A stretch of DNA of 8,772 bases from Verrucomicrobiota bacterium (GTDB lineage Bacteria; Verrucomicrobiota; Verrucomicrobiia; Limisphaerales; UBA1412). Position numbers and translations under genes: made by a program. The notes under the pieces were generated by a model. That model worked only from the letters and a program-made list of their open reading frames with translations. It did no database searches and was not told the origin of the DNA. Positions 1-6,195 of the stretch are shown piece after piece. The stretch covers positions 1 to 8,772 of the forward strand of contig JAFZAR010000053.1 of NCBI GenBank assembly GCA_017557085.1. Direction: 5' to 3'. The first letter of the stretch is position 1. The number at the start of each line of letters is the position of its first letter.

Positions 1-74
1 GCCCATTTTGAGCAAAATTTTCCCCGGAAAAACCGCATTTCCGTCAGGAAAAGCAGAAGAAAGAATAAAACTTC

Positions 75-103
75 TTGCACTTTAGTCCAAGTCAGATTAT
101 GCT
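75..103 (+). promoter_or_regulatory. sigma-70-type promoter of tRNA-Lys
   Basis: A -35 box TTGCAC (75-80) and a -10 box TATGCT (98-103) are separated by exactly 17 bases. Transcription would start near 109-111. The bases between the -10 box and the start are C-rich (CCCC), a discriminator type common in growth-rate-controlled stable RNA promoters. The short leader before the tRNA can fold into an 8-bp stem with a GCGT loop (109-128), which may matter for 5' processing. This is inferred from sequence only. Confidence 0.65.
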
Positions 104-139
104 TTCCCCGTCGTTTGCGTAAGCGGCGATATCCGAGGT

Positions 140-214
140 GGGTTGGTAGCTCAGCGGTAGAGCAGCGGCCTTTTAAGCCGTTGGTCCAGGGTTCAAATCC
201 CTGCCAACCCACCA
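140..214 (+). tRNA. tRNA-Lys (anticodon UUU)
   Basis: A full cloverleaf can be drawn. The acceptor stem GGGTTGG (140-146) pairs with CCAACCC (204-210). The D stem is GCTC/GAGC. The anticodon stem 165-169 pairs with 177-181 and encloses the loop CTTTTAA, with anticodon TTT at 172-174. The T stem CAGGG/CCCTG encloses a standard TTCAAAT loop. The discriminator base is A211, and the 3' CCA (212-214) is encoded in the DNA. The variable loop is short (5 bases), as for lysine tRNAs. A T-rich stretch follows but no clear hairpin terminator. Confidence 0.97.
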
Positions 215-314
215 TTTTTGTCGACTTTTTTAATCATTTTCCTCTATTGAAAATCAAGGACTTATGGAAAGAATAGAGTTTTTTATGAAAAAACAAGGTG
301 TTACTGGTAAATGA

Positions 315-386
315 GTGTTTTTCGGGCTATTTTGGGATGTTTTTTGGCACTAAAATTGGGACTAAATTGGGGCATATAGCGGGACA
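315..386 (-). repeat. degenerate 12-bp tandem repeat, about six units
   Basis: Read on the minus strand from 386 to 315, the sequence divides into 12-base blocks that each begin with a CCC- or CCA-containing triplet pair and end A/T-rich: TGTCCCGCTATA, TGCCCCAATTTA, GTCCCAATTTTA, GTGCCAAAAAAC, ATCCCAAAATAG, then a poorer copy. If translated, this frame gives a proline every four residues (CP, CP, VP, VP, IP) before a stop. It could be the eroded end of a repetitive coding tail, perhaps of a lost integrase, or simply noncoding repeat DNA. Confidence 0.5.
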
Positions 387-438
387 CCGATCAGGGATAC
401 AGCGACATATTTTTTATTTCATTAACCTGAAACGGGTT

Positions 439-504
439 ATGTGATAATAGACGTGAGTGAGCGAGGCAATCCCTTCGATGACGAAATCCGCTGAAGTATC
501 ACAT
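439..504. repeat. 8-bp inverted repeat enclosing 50 bases
   Basis: ATGTGATA (439-446) and its exact complement TATCACAT (497-504) bracket a 50-base segment that holds a small inner hairpin (TTCG, 4-base loop, CGAA near 474-485). It could be a small miniature element, a structured RNA, or two inverted binding sites. No target duplication was found at its edges, so the nature is open. Confidence 0.3.
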
Positions 505-522
505 TGAATGGTGCAGAAAACC

Positions 523-558
523 AAAAATCCCTGATGTGAAATAACACCAGGGATTTTT
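523..558 (-). terminator. rho-independent terminator of purM (possibly bidirectional)
   Basis: AAAAATCCCTG (523-533) pairs with CAGGGATTTTT (548-558), with extra GTG/CAC pairing inside. On the minus strand the stem follows the purM stop by about 28 bases and ends in a T run. The plus strand also ends in a T run (554-560), so it could stop transcription coming from the tRNA side as well. Confidence 0.8.
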
Positions 559-586
559 TTGAATATATTCGGTTTGCTGTCCGGCT

Positions 587-1651
587 TTATTCCACGCGGG
601 AGAGACCGGTGCCTTTGACGACTTCGCCGATGTGCCAGGCTTTGTATTTGGCTTTTTTGATGTCGGCCAAAACGGCATCCGCTTTGTCGGCGGAGACAAT
701 GGCGGTCATGCCGATGCCCATATTGAAGACCTGATAGATTTCCGATTCGTCAATGCAGCCGGAGTTTTGGATCAGCTTAAAGACAGACGGAACGGGCCAG
801 GTGCCTTTCTTGATGATGACATCGCAGGTCTTGGGCAGGATCCGCGGGATGTTGTCAATGAAGCCGCCGCCGGTGATGTGAGCCAGACCTTTGACTACGC
901 GCGGTGTCTTGGGCAGGTTGTATTTTTTCAGCAGTACCTGGATCAGATTCCCGTAGCTGAGGTGGGTCTTGAGCAGTTCGGCACCGATCGTGCATTTGAG
1001 CCCGGCTGGTTTGGAGGAGTAGTCGAGCTTCATCTTCTCAAAGAAGATCTTGCGAGCCAGAGAGTAGCCGTTTGTGTGGAGTCCGTTGGAAGCGATGCCG
1101 ATGACTCGGTCGCCTTTGCGGATGCCTTTGCCGTCCAGCATACGGCTTTTTTCCACCACGCCGACGATGGTGCCGCTAACATCATATTCACCGGGAGCGT
1201 AGAAGTCGGGCATTTGGGCGGTCTCGCCGCCAATCAAAGCGCAGTTGTTTTCTTTGCAGGCTTTGGCAAAGCCAGTGATCAGCTGCTGGAAGACGGCGGG
1301 TTCCAGTTTGCCGGTGCCGATATAGTCCAGGAAGAAGAGCGGTTCCGCTCCCAGAACGGCGATGTCATCCACACAGTGATTGACCAGATCGGCGCCAACT
1401 GTGTTATGCTTGTTCAGAGCGAAGGCGATCTTGAGTTTGGTGCCCACGCCGTCCACACTGGAAACCAGTACAGGCTGCTTGTATTGAGAAACTTTGAGTG
1501 CGAATAACCCGCCGAAACATCCGACTTTGCCCAGAACCTCCGGGCGATGGGTCGAGGCCAGCAGTTTGGGAAGTTGGGATTTTACTGAATTGCCGAGGTC
1601 GATATCCACTCCGGCTTGCGCATAAGCTTTGCTCTTCACGATTTTTTTCAA
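587..1651 (-). CDS. purM: phosphoribosylformylglycinamidine cyclo-ligase (AIR synthetase)
   Basis: Catalyses the ATP-dependent closure of FGAM to aminoimidazole ribonucleotide, the fifth step of purine synthesis, in the cytoplasm. The 354-residue product has the family's signature blocks in order: KAYAQAGVDID at 8-18, RPEVLG and FGGLF at 36-50, SSVDGVGTKLKIA at 64-76 (nucleotide binding), DDIAVLGAEPLFFLDY at 95-110, ALIGGETAQMP at 138-148, ASNGLHTNGYSL at 187-198 and HITGGGFIDNIPR at 258-270. Length fits the family (about 345). The start is unusual: TTG at 1651, with in-frame GTG at 1639 as the alternative, and an in-frame TGA a few codons upstream excludes a longer form. Neither start has a nearby Shine-Dalgarno sequence. 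A 7-codon open frame with a good one ends one base upstream (see 1653-1676). It is transcribed separately from ppdK, as a terminator lies between them. Confidence 0.95.
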   Translation of the reverse strand: MKKIVKSKAYAQAGVDIDLGNSVKSQLPKLLASTHRPEVLGKVGCFGGLFALKVSQYKQPVLVSSVDGVGTKLKIAFALNKHNTVGADLVNHCVDDIAVLGAEPLFFLDYIGTGKLEPAVFQQLITGFAKACKENNCALIGGETAQMPDFYAPGEYDVSGTIVGVVEKSRMLDGKGIRKGDRVIGIASNGLHTNGYSLARKIFFEKMKLDYSSKPAGLKCTIGAELLKTHLSYGNLIQVLLKKYNLPKTPRVVKGLAHITGGGFIDNIPRILPKTCDVIIKKGTWPVPSVFKLIQNSGCIDESEIYQVFNMGIGMTAIVSADKADAVLADIKKAKYKAWHIGEVVKGTGLSRVE

Positions 1652-1652
1652 A

Positions 1653-1676
1653 TTAAAGGTTCAACACAAGAGGCAT
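1653..1676 (-). CDS. possible 7-residue leader peptide before purM
   Basis: ATG at 1676 opens a frame reading MPLVLNL that stops with TAA at 1655-1653, one base before the TTG start of purM. A strong purine-rich ribosome binding site (GGGAGAGG, 1692-1685) lies 8 bases before this ATG, while purM itself has none at the right distance. This suggests ribosomes load at the small frame and restart at purM. The peptide has no known relative. It could be chance, as very short frames are common. Confidence 0.35.
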   Translation of the reverse strand: MPLVLNL

Positions 1677-1758
1677 AAGAAAATCCTCTCCCTCTATCCA
1701 AGCCTGAAACGCGTCTGACCGCAAGCTTTAAATGATGGGAAAGGTAAAAATTTCTAAA

Positions 1759-1795
1759 TACAAACGCCTTCCCGTGTGAGGGGAAGGCGTTCGTA
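1759..1795 (-). terminator. rho-independent terminator of ppdK
   Basis: AACGCCTTCCC (1763-1773) pairs perfectly with GGGAAGGCGTT (1781-1791) around a 7-base loop, and a few outer pairs extend the stem. On the minus strand it lies about 25 bases after the ppdK stop and is followed by T-rich sequence. It separates ppdK from purM transcription. Confidence 0.8.
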
Positions 1796-1819
1796 TGTAT
1801 TCAAACAGAGAAGAAGCGA

Positions 1820-4714
1820 TTACTTCTTGGCTGTTTTCTTAGCCGGTTTCTTAGCGGCTTTCTTGGCTGTTTTAGCAGCCTTGACCGGAGCAGAGGCTTT
1901 GGCGGCTTTGGAAGCGACCTTAGCGGTCTTGGCGGTCTTGGCTTTGCCTTCATTCTTGCAGCATTTGTCGCCTTTACCGCAACAGCAGCAGCATTCCTCT
2001 TGTTCGAGGGCAGCCTGAGCAGCGGCCAGACGCGCGGTCGGCACACGGTAAGGTGAGCAGCTGACATAGGTCAGGCCCAGAGAGTTGCAGAACTTGACGC
2101 TGGCAGGATCACCACCGTGTTCGCCGCAGATACCGAGTTTGATATCCGGACGGGTCTGGCGACCGCCGGCGACGGCCATACGGATCAGTTTGCCCACGCC
2201 GGTCTGATCGATAGAGGCAAACGGATTGCCGGTCACGATCTCAGCGTTTTGATAAGCGGGCAGGAACTTGCCGGAGTCGTCACGGCTCATGCCGAGGGTC
2301 ATCTGGGTCAAGTCATTCGTGCCGAAGCTGAAGAATTGGGCTGTCTGCGCGATCTCGTCCGCGGTCAGAGCGCCGCGCGGCACTTCGATCATCGTACCGA
2401 CCATGTAGGGGATACGGATTTTCTTTTCCTTCATCACGGCGGCGGCCACTTCATTGATGATGGCGACCTGCAAATCGAGCTCTTTCTTGAAGCCGACCAG
2501 CGGAACCATGATTTCCGGTTTGCATTTGATCTTCTTCTTGATGACTTCGGCGGCGGCTTCAAAGATGGCGCGTGCCTGCATACGGGTGATTTCCGGATAG
2601 GCAACACCCAGACGGCATCCGCGATGACCGAGCATCGGGTTGGCCTCATGCAGTTCGCCGATACGCTGCAGGATGAATTCGCGGGTCAGGCCGGTCTTCT
2701 TGCAGGTTTCGTTCATTTCACCTTCTTCGTTGGCCTTGGGCAGGAACTCATGCAGCGGCGGATCCAGCAGACGGATGGTAGCCGGCAAACCTTTCAATTC
2801 CTTGAAGATACCGATGAAGTCGGCTCTCTGGTAAGGAAGCAGTTTCTTCAGAGCGGCTTCACGGCCTTCCACTGTGGTGGACATGATCATCTCGCGCACG
2901 GCGTAGATGCGGTCGCCTTCAAAGAACATGTGCTCTGTGCGGCACAGACCGATACCCGTGGCGCCGAAAGCGATAGCCGCTGCGGCCTGGGTCGGGCTGT
3001 CCGCGTTGGTGCGCACTTCCATACGGGTGGCTTTTGCGCACCAGTTCATCAGCTGTGCGTAATCCAGATAGGACTTGCTCTTCTTGGCCGCGGCAGACTT
3101 GTTAATCAAAGCCTGGATAATGGCCGAAGGAGCCGTCTTGATCTCACCGCAATAGACTACGCCGGAAGTACCGTCAATAGAGATGTAATCACCTTCCTTG
3201 AGGGTATTGCCGCCGATTTCCATGGTGCGGTTTTCGTAATTGATATGGAGTTCGCCGACACCGCAGACGCAGACTTTACCCATCTGACGGGCAACGAGAG
3301 CCGCGTGCGAGCTGACACCTCCACGAGCCGTAAGGATACCTTCGGCGGCGATCATGCCGCGCAGATCCTCAGGGGATGTCTCCACACGGACGAGGAGCAC
3401 CTTTTCGCCGCGGGCGCGGGCTTCTTCCGCGCGTTCAGCGTTGAAATAGACACGACCGCAAGCGGCACCGGGACCAGCGGGCAAACCTTTGGCTGCCGGC
3501 TTGACACCTTTCAGCGCTTTGCTGTCGAAAACAGGGGAGAGAACCTGATCCAGCTGTTCTGCCGGCACGAGTTTGACGGCTTCTTTCCAGCTGATCAGTT
3601 TTTCTTTGGCCATTTCCACGGCGATGCGGACAGCGGCCAGACCGGTGCGTTTACCGTTGCGGGTCTGGAGCATAAAGACCTTGCCGTTTTCAATGGTGAA
3701 TTCAAAGTCCTGAACATCATGGAAATGGGATTCCAGAATCTTGCGGATGTTGTTCAGTTCCTTAAAGGCTTTGGGCATGACTTTGCCCAGTTTGGCCACG
3801 GGCTGCGGAGTGCGCACGCCGGCCACGACGTCTTCACCCTGAGCGTTCATCAGGAATTCGCCGTAGAAGACCTTTTCGCCGGTCGCCGGGTCACGGGTGA
3901 AGGCCACACCGGAACCGGAAGTATTGCCCATGTTGCCGAAGACCATCGCCTGTACATTGACGGCGGTGCCCCAGTCATCGGGATAACCGTATTTGCGGCG
4001 GTAAACGATCGCGCGGTCATTGTTCCAGGATCCGAATACGGCACCGATGGCACCCTGCAGCTGAGCCCACGGATCGGTGGGGAATTCAGAGTGTGTACGC
4101 TCTTTGATCAGCTTCTTGAAGCGGGAGACCAGTGCCTGCAGCGCTTCGGCGTTCAGACGGGTGTCTTCCACATGCTCGCCGGGGAAGAGTTCTTCCTTCA
4201 GGGCTTCGATGATGCTTTCAAAGGGATCACGATCCTCGCCGGGGCGCTTCTGCACACCCATGACGACATCACCGTACATTTGGATGAAACGACGATAACA
4301 ATCCCAGGCAAAACGTTCGTTCTTGGTATTCTTGGCCAGAGCCAGAACGGTCTGGTCATTCAAACCGAGATTCAAGATAGTATCCATCATACCCGGCATG
4401 GAAACACGCGCGCCGGAGCGGACGGAGACCAGCAGGGGATCGTTCTTATCATTGAATTTCTTGCCGAGATTCTTTTCCAGGAAGCTTACGCCCGCCTTGA
4501 CCTGAGCGGCAAGCTCAGCGGGGTATTTACGCTTGTTGGCGTAATAATAGGTGCAAACTTCAGTGGTGATAGTGAATCCGGGAGGCACCGGAAGTCCGAT
4601 AAGGGTCATTTCTGCGAGGTTGGCACCTTTGCCGCCCAAAAGCGGTTTCATATTGCCATTGCCGTCGGCCTTTTTATTTCCGAATGTATAGACGTACTTA
4701 TTAGTCTTAGACAT
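1820..4714 (-). CDS. ppdK: pyruvate, phosphate dikinase with Cys-rich and Lys/Ala-rich C-terminal tail
   Basis: Interconverts pyruvate, ATP and phosphate with PEP, AMP and pyrophosphate in the cytoplasm, linking glycolysis and gluconeogenesis. The 964-residue product shows the family order. The N-terminal ATP-grasp part includes GGKGANLAEM at 27-36, VSVRSGARVSMPGMMDT at 96-112 and the LQTRNGKRTG region near 349-358. The phosphohistidine domain has GGVSSHAALVAR at 465-476 with catalytic His470. The C-terminal PEP/pyruvate barrel includes GLCRTEHMFF (Arg592), RLLDPPLHEFLP (Arg648), GTMIEVPR (Glu777), FGTNDLTQMTLG at 797-808 and GICGEHGGDP with catalytic Cys863. The usual enzyme (about 875 residues) would end near residue 905. 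An extra tail of about 60 residues follows: seven cysteines within 908-919, then a Lys/Ala-rich stretch resembling histone H1 tails. The residue two before the catalytic His is Ser468, where plant enzymes have the regulatory Thr. ATG at 4714 has no clear Shine-Dalgarno sequence. Confidence 0.97.
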   Translation of the reverse strand: MSKTNKYVYTFGNKKADGNGNMKPLLGGKGANLAEMTLIGLPVPPGFTITTEVCTYYYANKRKYPAELAAQVKAGVSFLEKNLGKKFNDKNDPLLVSVRSGARVSMPGMMDTILNLGLNDQTVLALAKNTKNERFAWDCYRRFIQMYGDVVMGVQKRPGEDRDPFESIIEALKEELFPGEHVEDTRLNAEALQALVSRFKKLIKERTHSEFPTDPWAQLQGAIGAVFGSWNNDRAIVYRRKYGYPDDWGTAVNVQAMVFGNMGNTSGSGVAFTRDPATGEKVFYGEFLMNAQGEDVVAGVRTPQPVAKLGKVMPKAFKELNNIRKILESHFHDVQDFEFTIENGKVFMLQTRNGKRTGLAAVRIAVEMAKEKLISWKEAVKLVPAEQLDQVLSPVFDSKALKGVKPAAKGLPAGPGAACGRVYFNAERAEEARARGEKVLLVRVETSPEDLRGMIAAEGILTARGGVSSHAALVARQMGKVCVCGVGELHINYENRTMEIGGNTLKEGDYISIDGTSGVVYCGEIKTAPSAIIQALINKSAAAKKSKSYLDYAQLMNWCAKATRMEVRTNADSPTQAAAAIAFGATGIGLCRTEHMFFEGDRIYAVREMIMSTTVEGREAALKKLLPYQRADFIGIFKELKGLPATIRLLDPPLHEFLPKANEEGEMNETCKKTGLTREFILQRIGELHEANPMLGHRGCRLGVAYPEITRMQARAIFEAAAEVIKKKIKCKPEIMVPLVGFKKELDLQVAIINEVAAAVMKEKKIRIPYMVGTMIEVPRGALTADEIAQTAQFFSFGTNDLTQMTLGMSRDDSGKFLPAYQNAEIVTGNPFASIDQTGVGKLIRMAVAGGRQTRPDIKLGICGEHGGDPASVKFCNSLGLTYVSCSPYRVPTARLAAAQAALEQEECCCCCGKGDKCCKNEGKAKTAKTAKVASKAAKASAPVKAAKTAKKAAKKPAKKTAKK

Positions 4715-4762
4715 AAATTAGAATTGCTGTTGCTTCACTCCAGCAGAGTATCAGCTCCACTT

Positions 4763-4790
4763 ATGGTATATCCGCAAACACAGATGTCAA
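4763..4790 (-). promoter_or_regulatory. sigma-70-type promoter of ppdK
   Basis: On the minus strand a perfect -35 box TTGACA (4790-4785) is followed after 16 bases by TACCAT (4768-4763), a 4 of 6 match to the -10 consensus. Transcription would start near 4756, leaving about 40 untranslated bases before the ppdK ATG. No operator is obvious. Confidence 0.55.
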
Positions 4791-4814
4791 CGTGGAATCT
4801 GCGTTCCGGAAAGA

Positions 4815-4843
4815 AAAATTCCTCATTGCGCATGAGGAATTTT
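4815..4843 (-). terminator. rho-independent terminator of the ycfL-lpoB unit
   Basis: AAAATTCCTCAT (4815-4826) and ATGAGGAATTTT (4832-4843) form a perfect 12-bp stem with a 5-base loop, starting 6 bases after the lpoB stop. On the minus strand the stem ends in a run of T residues. It closes the lipoprotein transcript before the ppdK promoter. Confidence 0.85.
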
Positions 4844-4849
4844 CGTTCT

Positions 4850-5443
4850 TTAGAATCCAACAGAGGCTTTCTTGCCCTGTTTAGTGATGGTTTTGATATC
4901 TTCCCAGACTACCAGTCCGCGGCGGTTGGAAATCGTCAGCTGGAACTCATAGCTGCTTTGACGCAGATTTCTGGTTCGGGTCGTCACCTCAATGATTTTG
5001 CCGGAGAGACTATAGGAGTGCTTCATCCGCTCTTCGGTGATGATCTCTTCCTCCGCGTCGGCCATTTCTGCCAGGGGATCTTCCGAGCGGGCCAGATTCA
5101 GGGTTGTGGTCGTCTGCACTTTTTTCGTCTTCAGCAGAGCGGTGCGGATGCGTTTGATCAGCAGATCGGTGTCAAACTGCATAGAGGTATTGTTGACGAT
5201 GCGGCTGATAGCCAGGATCGGCTTCTTGCCGTCTACACCTTCCAGGTCACCGGTTGAGATGCAGTCCTCGATGATGCTCTGCACCATCTCATCCGCGGCG
5301 CGTGCGAAATCCTGGATGTTGATCTCATCCACATTGGCGATCAGACGGGAACTGTCATTGTCCACATAAGTGGTCTTGGTGGCGCAGCCCGGAGAGAAGA
5401 GAGCTGCGGCCAAAGCCAGAGTCATGCAAAATTTGTAATTCAT
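4850..5443 (-). CDS. lpoB: LpoB-like outer-membrane lipoprotein (penicillin-binding protein activator family)
   Basis: The 197-residue product starts with a lipoprotein signal peptide: MNYK, a hydrophobic core at about 6-16, then SPGC with lipidated Cys20. The lipobox is not ideal, since the -3 residue is Ser. The mature part resembles the LpoB family: PILAISRIVNNTSMQFDTD at 75-93, LIKRIRTALLKTKKVQ at 95-110, YSLSGKIIEV at 144-153 and YEFQLTISN followed by LVVWED at 165-182. In E. coli LpoB activates the peptidoglycan synthase PBP1B from the outer membrane. Whether this one has a PBP partner is inferred. It sits 21 bases downstream of a ycfL-like gene, the same order as in E. coli, which supports the call. 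ATG at 5443 is preceded only by a weak AAG. The two genes are probably co-transcribed and end at the hairpin just downstream. Confidence 0.8.
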   Translation of the reverse strand: MNYKFCMTLALAAALFSPGCATKTTYVDNDSSRLIANVDEINIQDFARAADEMVQSIIEDCISTGDLEGVDGKKPILAISRIVNNTSMQFDTDLLIKRIRTALLKTKKVQTTTTLNLARSEDPLAEMADAEEEIITEERMKHSYSLSGKIIEVTTRTRNLRQSSYEFQLTISNRRGLVVWEDIKTITKQGKKASVGF

Positions 5444-5464
5444 CTTAAAATATTTCGTAAAAGG

Positions 5465-5908
5465 TTATTTTGCCAGAGATTCCATGAACGTGAAGCGGAA
5501 ATCCACGGCTTTGGGCGAAGTAGCCAGAATGGGGATACTCTTCCTTTGGCCGCCTTCGATCTGAGTGGGCGTGCGGTGATCCAGCGGCGAGCCGATCAGC
5601 ATACCGTCCTTATCGTACCACTCCACACGATACGTGAACGCCTTCATGCGGCGGGTCCGGTTGTAAAGCTGCACCTGCACCTTGCGATAGCCGTCTTCAG
5701 TATAAGCTTCGTTCACACCCACGATATAAACACTGCGGCTCAAACTGGGATCGGTCAAAATACGCTGATCCATCACCATCATGGGAATGCCCTCAGTCTG
5801 GGCATTCTGCACTGTGTTCATAGATTTGGTGGCACAGCCTTCCGACAGCAGGGAAGCTGCCAGCAACGCGGTGACGATCATCGTGGAAAATAAAGTTTTC
5901 ATTTTCAT
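5465..5908 (-). CDS. ycfL: YcfL-like lipoprotein (DUF1425 family)
   Basis: With ATG at 5908 the product is 147 residues. It has a lysine-bearing start (MKMK), a hydrophobic segment at about 6-21 and the lipobox SEGC with Cys25. The following residues ATK also follow the lipobox of the lpoB-like neighbour. The mature domain matches the YcfL/DUF1425 pattern: VNEAYTEDGYRKVQVQLYN at about 65-83, FTYRVEWYDKDGMLIG at 91-106, then a threonine/glycine-rich turn and DFRFTFME near the end. Its exact function is not established; in E. coli ycfL lies next to lpoB, so a role in peptidoglycan synthesis at the outer membrane is inferred. A longer frame up to 6019 exists but would bury the signal peptide. 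GAAGG lies 4 bases before ATG 5908 and 10 before the alternative ATG 5902. Confidence 0.8.
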   Translation of the reverse strand: MKMKTLFSTMIVTALLAASLLSEGCATKSMNTVQNAQTEGIPMMVMDQRILTDPSLSRSVYIVGVNEAYTEDGYRKVQVQLYNRTRRMKAFTYRVEWYDKDGMLIGSPLDHRTPTQIEGGQRKSIPILATSPKAVDFRFTFMESLAK

Positions 5909-5928
5909 AACACCTTCAAAAAAGACAC
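5905..5928 (-). CDS. possible 7-residue leader peptide before ycfL
   Basis: A GTG at 5928 opens MSFLKVL and stops with TGA at 5907-5905, overlapping the ATG of ycfL as ATGA. GAAGGA (5940-5935) stands 6 bases before the GTG, a good ribosome binding site. If the promoter proposed at 5945-5973 is right, transcription would start within or next to that site, which argues against use of this frame. Treat as a weak candidate. Confidence 0.25.
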   Translation of the reverse strand: MSFLKVL

Positions 5929-5944
5929 CCGTCTTCCTTCCCAA

Positions 5945-5973
5945 AGTGTATGTAAAGCAAAGAGGTATTTCAA
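5945..5973 (-). promoter_or_regulatory. sigma-70-type promoter of ycfL-lpoB
   Basis: On the minus strand TTGAAA (5973-5968), a 17-base spacer and TACACT (5950-5945) form a reasonable promoter. The start point would be about 30 bases before the ycfL ATG. The tandem repeat at 5984-6007 lies just upstream of the -35 box, a usual place for an activator site. Confidence 0.5.
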
Positions 5974-5983
5974 TTCCTAAAAT

Positions 5984-6007
5984 AAAGCGTGTCATAAAGA
6001 GTGTCAT
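5984..6007. repeat. 12-bp tandem repeat upstream of the ycfL promoter
   Basis: AAAGCGTGTCAT (5984-5995) is followed directly by AAAGAGTGTCAT (5996-6007), differing at one base. The pair lies 11 to 34 bases upstream of the proposed -35 box of ycfL. Two adjacent near-identical copies suggest a binding site for a regulator, but no known regulator motif is recognised. Confidence 0.45.
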
Positions 6008-6019
6008 TTTAAGAACCAC

Positions 6020-6069
6020 AGATGAATATAGATGAAAATAGATAAGTTATTTAATAACAATAAGTTATT
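6020..6069. repeat. AT-rich phased and direct repeats in the divergent region
   Basis: Three imperfect 10-base units starting AGATGA or AGATAA begin at 6020, 6030 and 6040, so they lie on the same helix face. They overlap an exact 10-bp direct repeat ATAAGTTATT (6042-6051 and 6060-6069), and a 13-base palindrome GTTATTTAATAAC (6046-6058) lies across them. This could be a regulator site, bent DNA, or a decayed copy of an intergenic repeat of the CCACAGATGAA type seen in some bacteria (from memory, not checked). Confidence 0.4.
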
Positions 6070-6142
6070 AGTTGATTCGTATTCACTATGCAGGGTGCGC
6101 AGAATATCCTTGAAAAGAGGCTTGGATTCAGAGAGAATCATG

Positions 6143-6166
6143 GGGGTGCTTTGCGGTAAGCAGCCC
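6143..6166 (+). promoter_or_regulatory. stem-loop in the glnB leader
   Basis: GGG (6143-6145) and TGCTT (6147-6151) pair with AAGCA (6158-6162) and CCC (6164-6166), leaving one G-G mismatch and a 6-base loop. The G run (6142-6146) could instead pair with CCCCC at 6185-6189, giving two mutually exclusive folds about 30 to 70 bases before the glnB start. Whether this regulates glnB is unknown. Confidence 0.25.
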
Positions 6167-6195
6167 GGACTCGTTGAGATGGTTCCCCCTCGTTC

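Larger units (their letters stand above)
215..522. other. gene-free stretch downstream of tRNA-Lys
   Basis: No convincing gene is seen on either strand. The region is AT-rich compared with the flanking genes. It contains a degenerate 12-bp tandem repeat (315-386) and an 8-bp inverted repeat (439-504), listed separately. Short open frames exist, such as ATG at 311 (22 codons) and a minus-strand frame ending in TAA near 422, but none has a ribosome binding site or recognisable protein. Its place beside a tRNA 3' end is typical of integration scars, but no integrase or duplicated tRNA end is visible. Confidence 0.5.

Noticed and set aside
311..379. 22-codon plus-strand open frame downstream of the tRNA
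   Set aside because: No ribosome binding site, and its sequence is explained by the 12-bp tandem repeat.
632..1507. A 291-codon plus-strand open frame opposite purM
   Set aside because: It is a shadow of the conserved purM codons on the other strand, with no family resemblance.
2117..5257. A very long open frame (over 1000 codons) on the plus strand opposite ppdK and part of lpoB
   Set aside because: It is antisense to a clear PPDK gene, its predicted protein resembles nothing and is rich in His/Asp/Phe as expected for a reverse-frame shadow, and it runs across two unrelated genes and a promoter/terminator region.
5465..6019. Longer ycfL frame starting at 6019
   Set aside because: It would place the lipoprotein signal peptide about 40 residues inside the protein and overlap the promoter; ATG 5908 gives a normal lipoprotein.
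6142..6155. Possible sigma-54 promoter (TGGGGGTGCTTTGC) upstream of glnB
   Set aside because: GG and GC are separated by 9 bases rather than the required 10, and the CAC element is missing.
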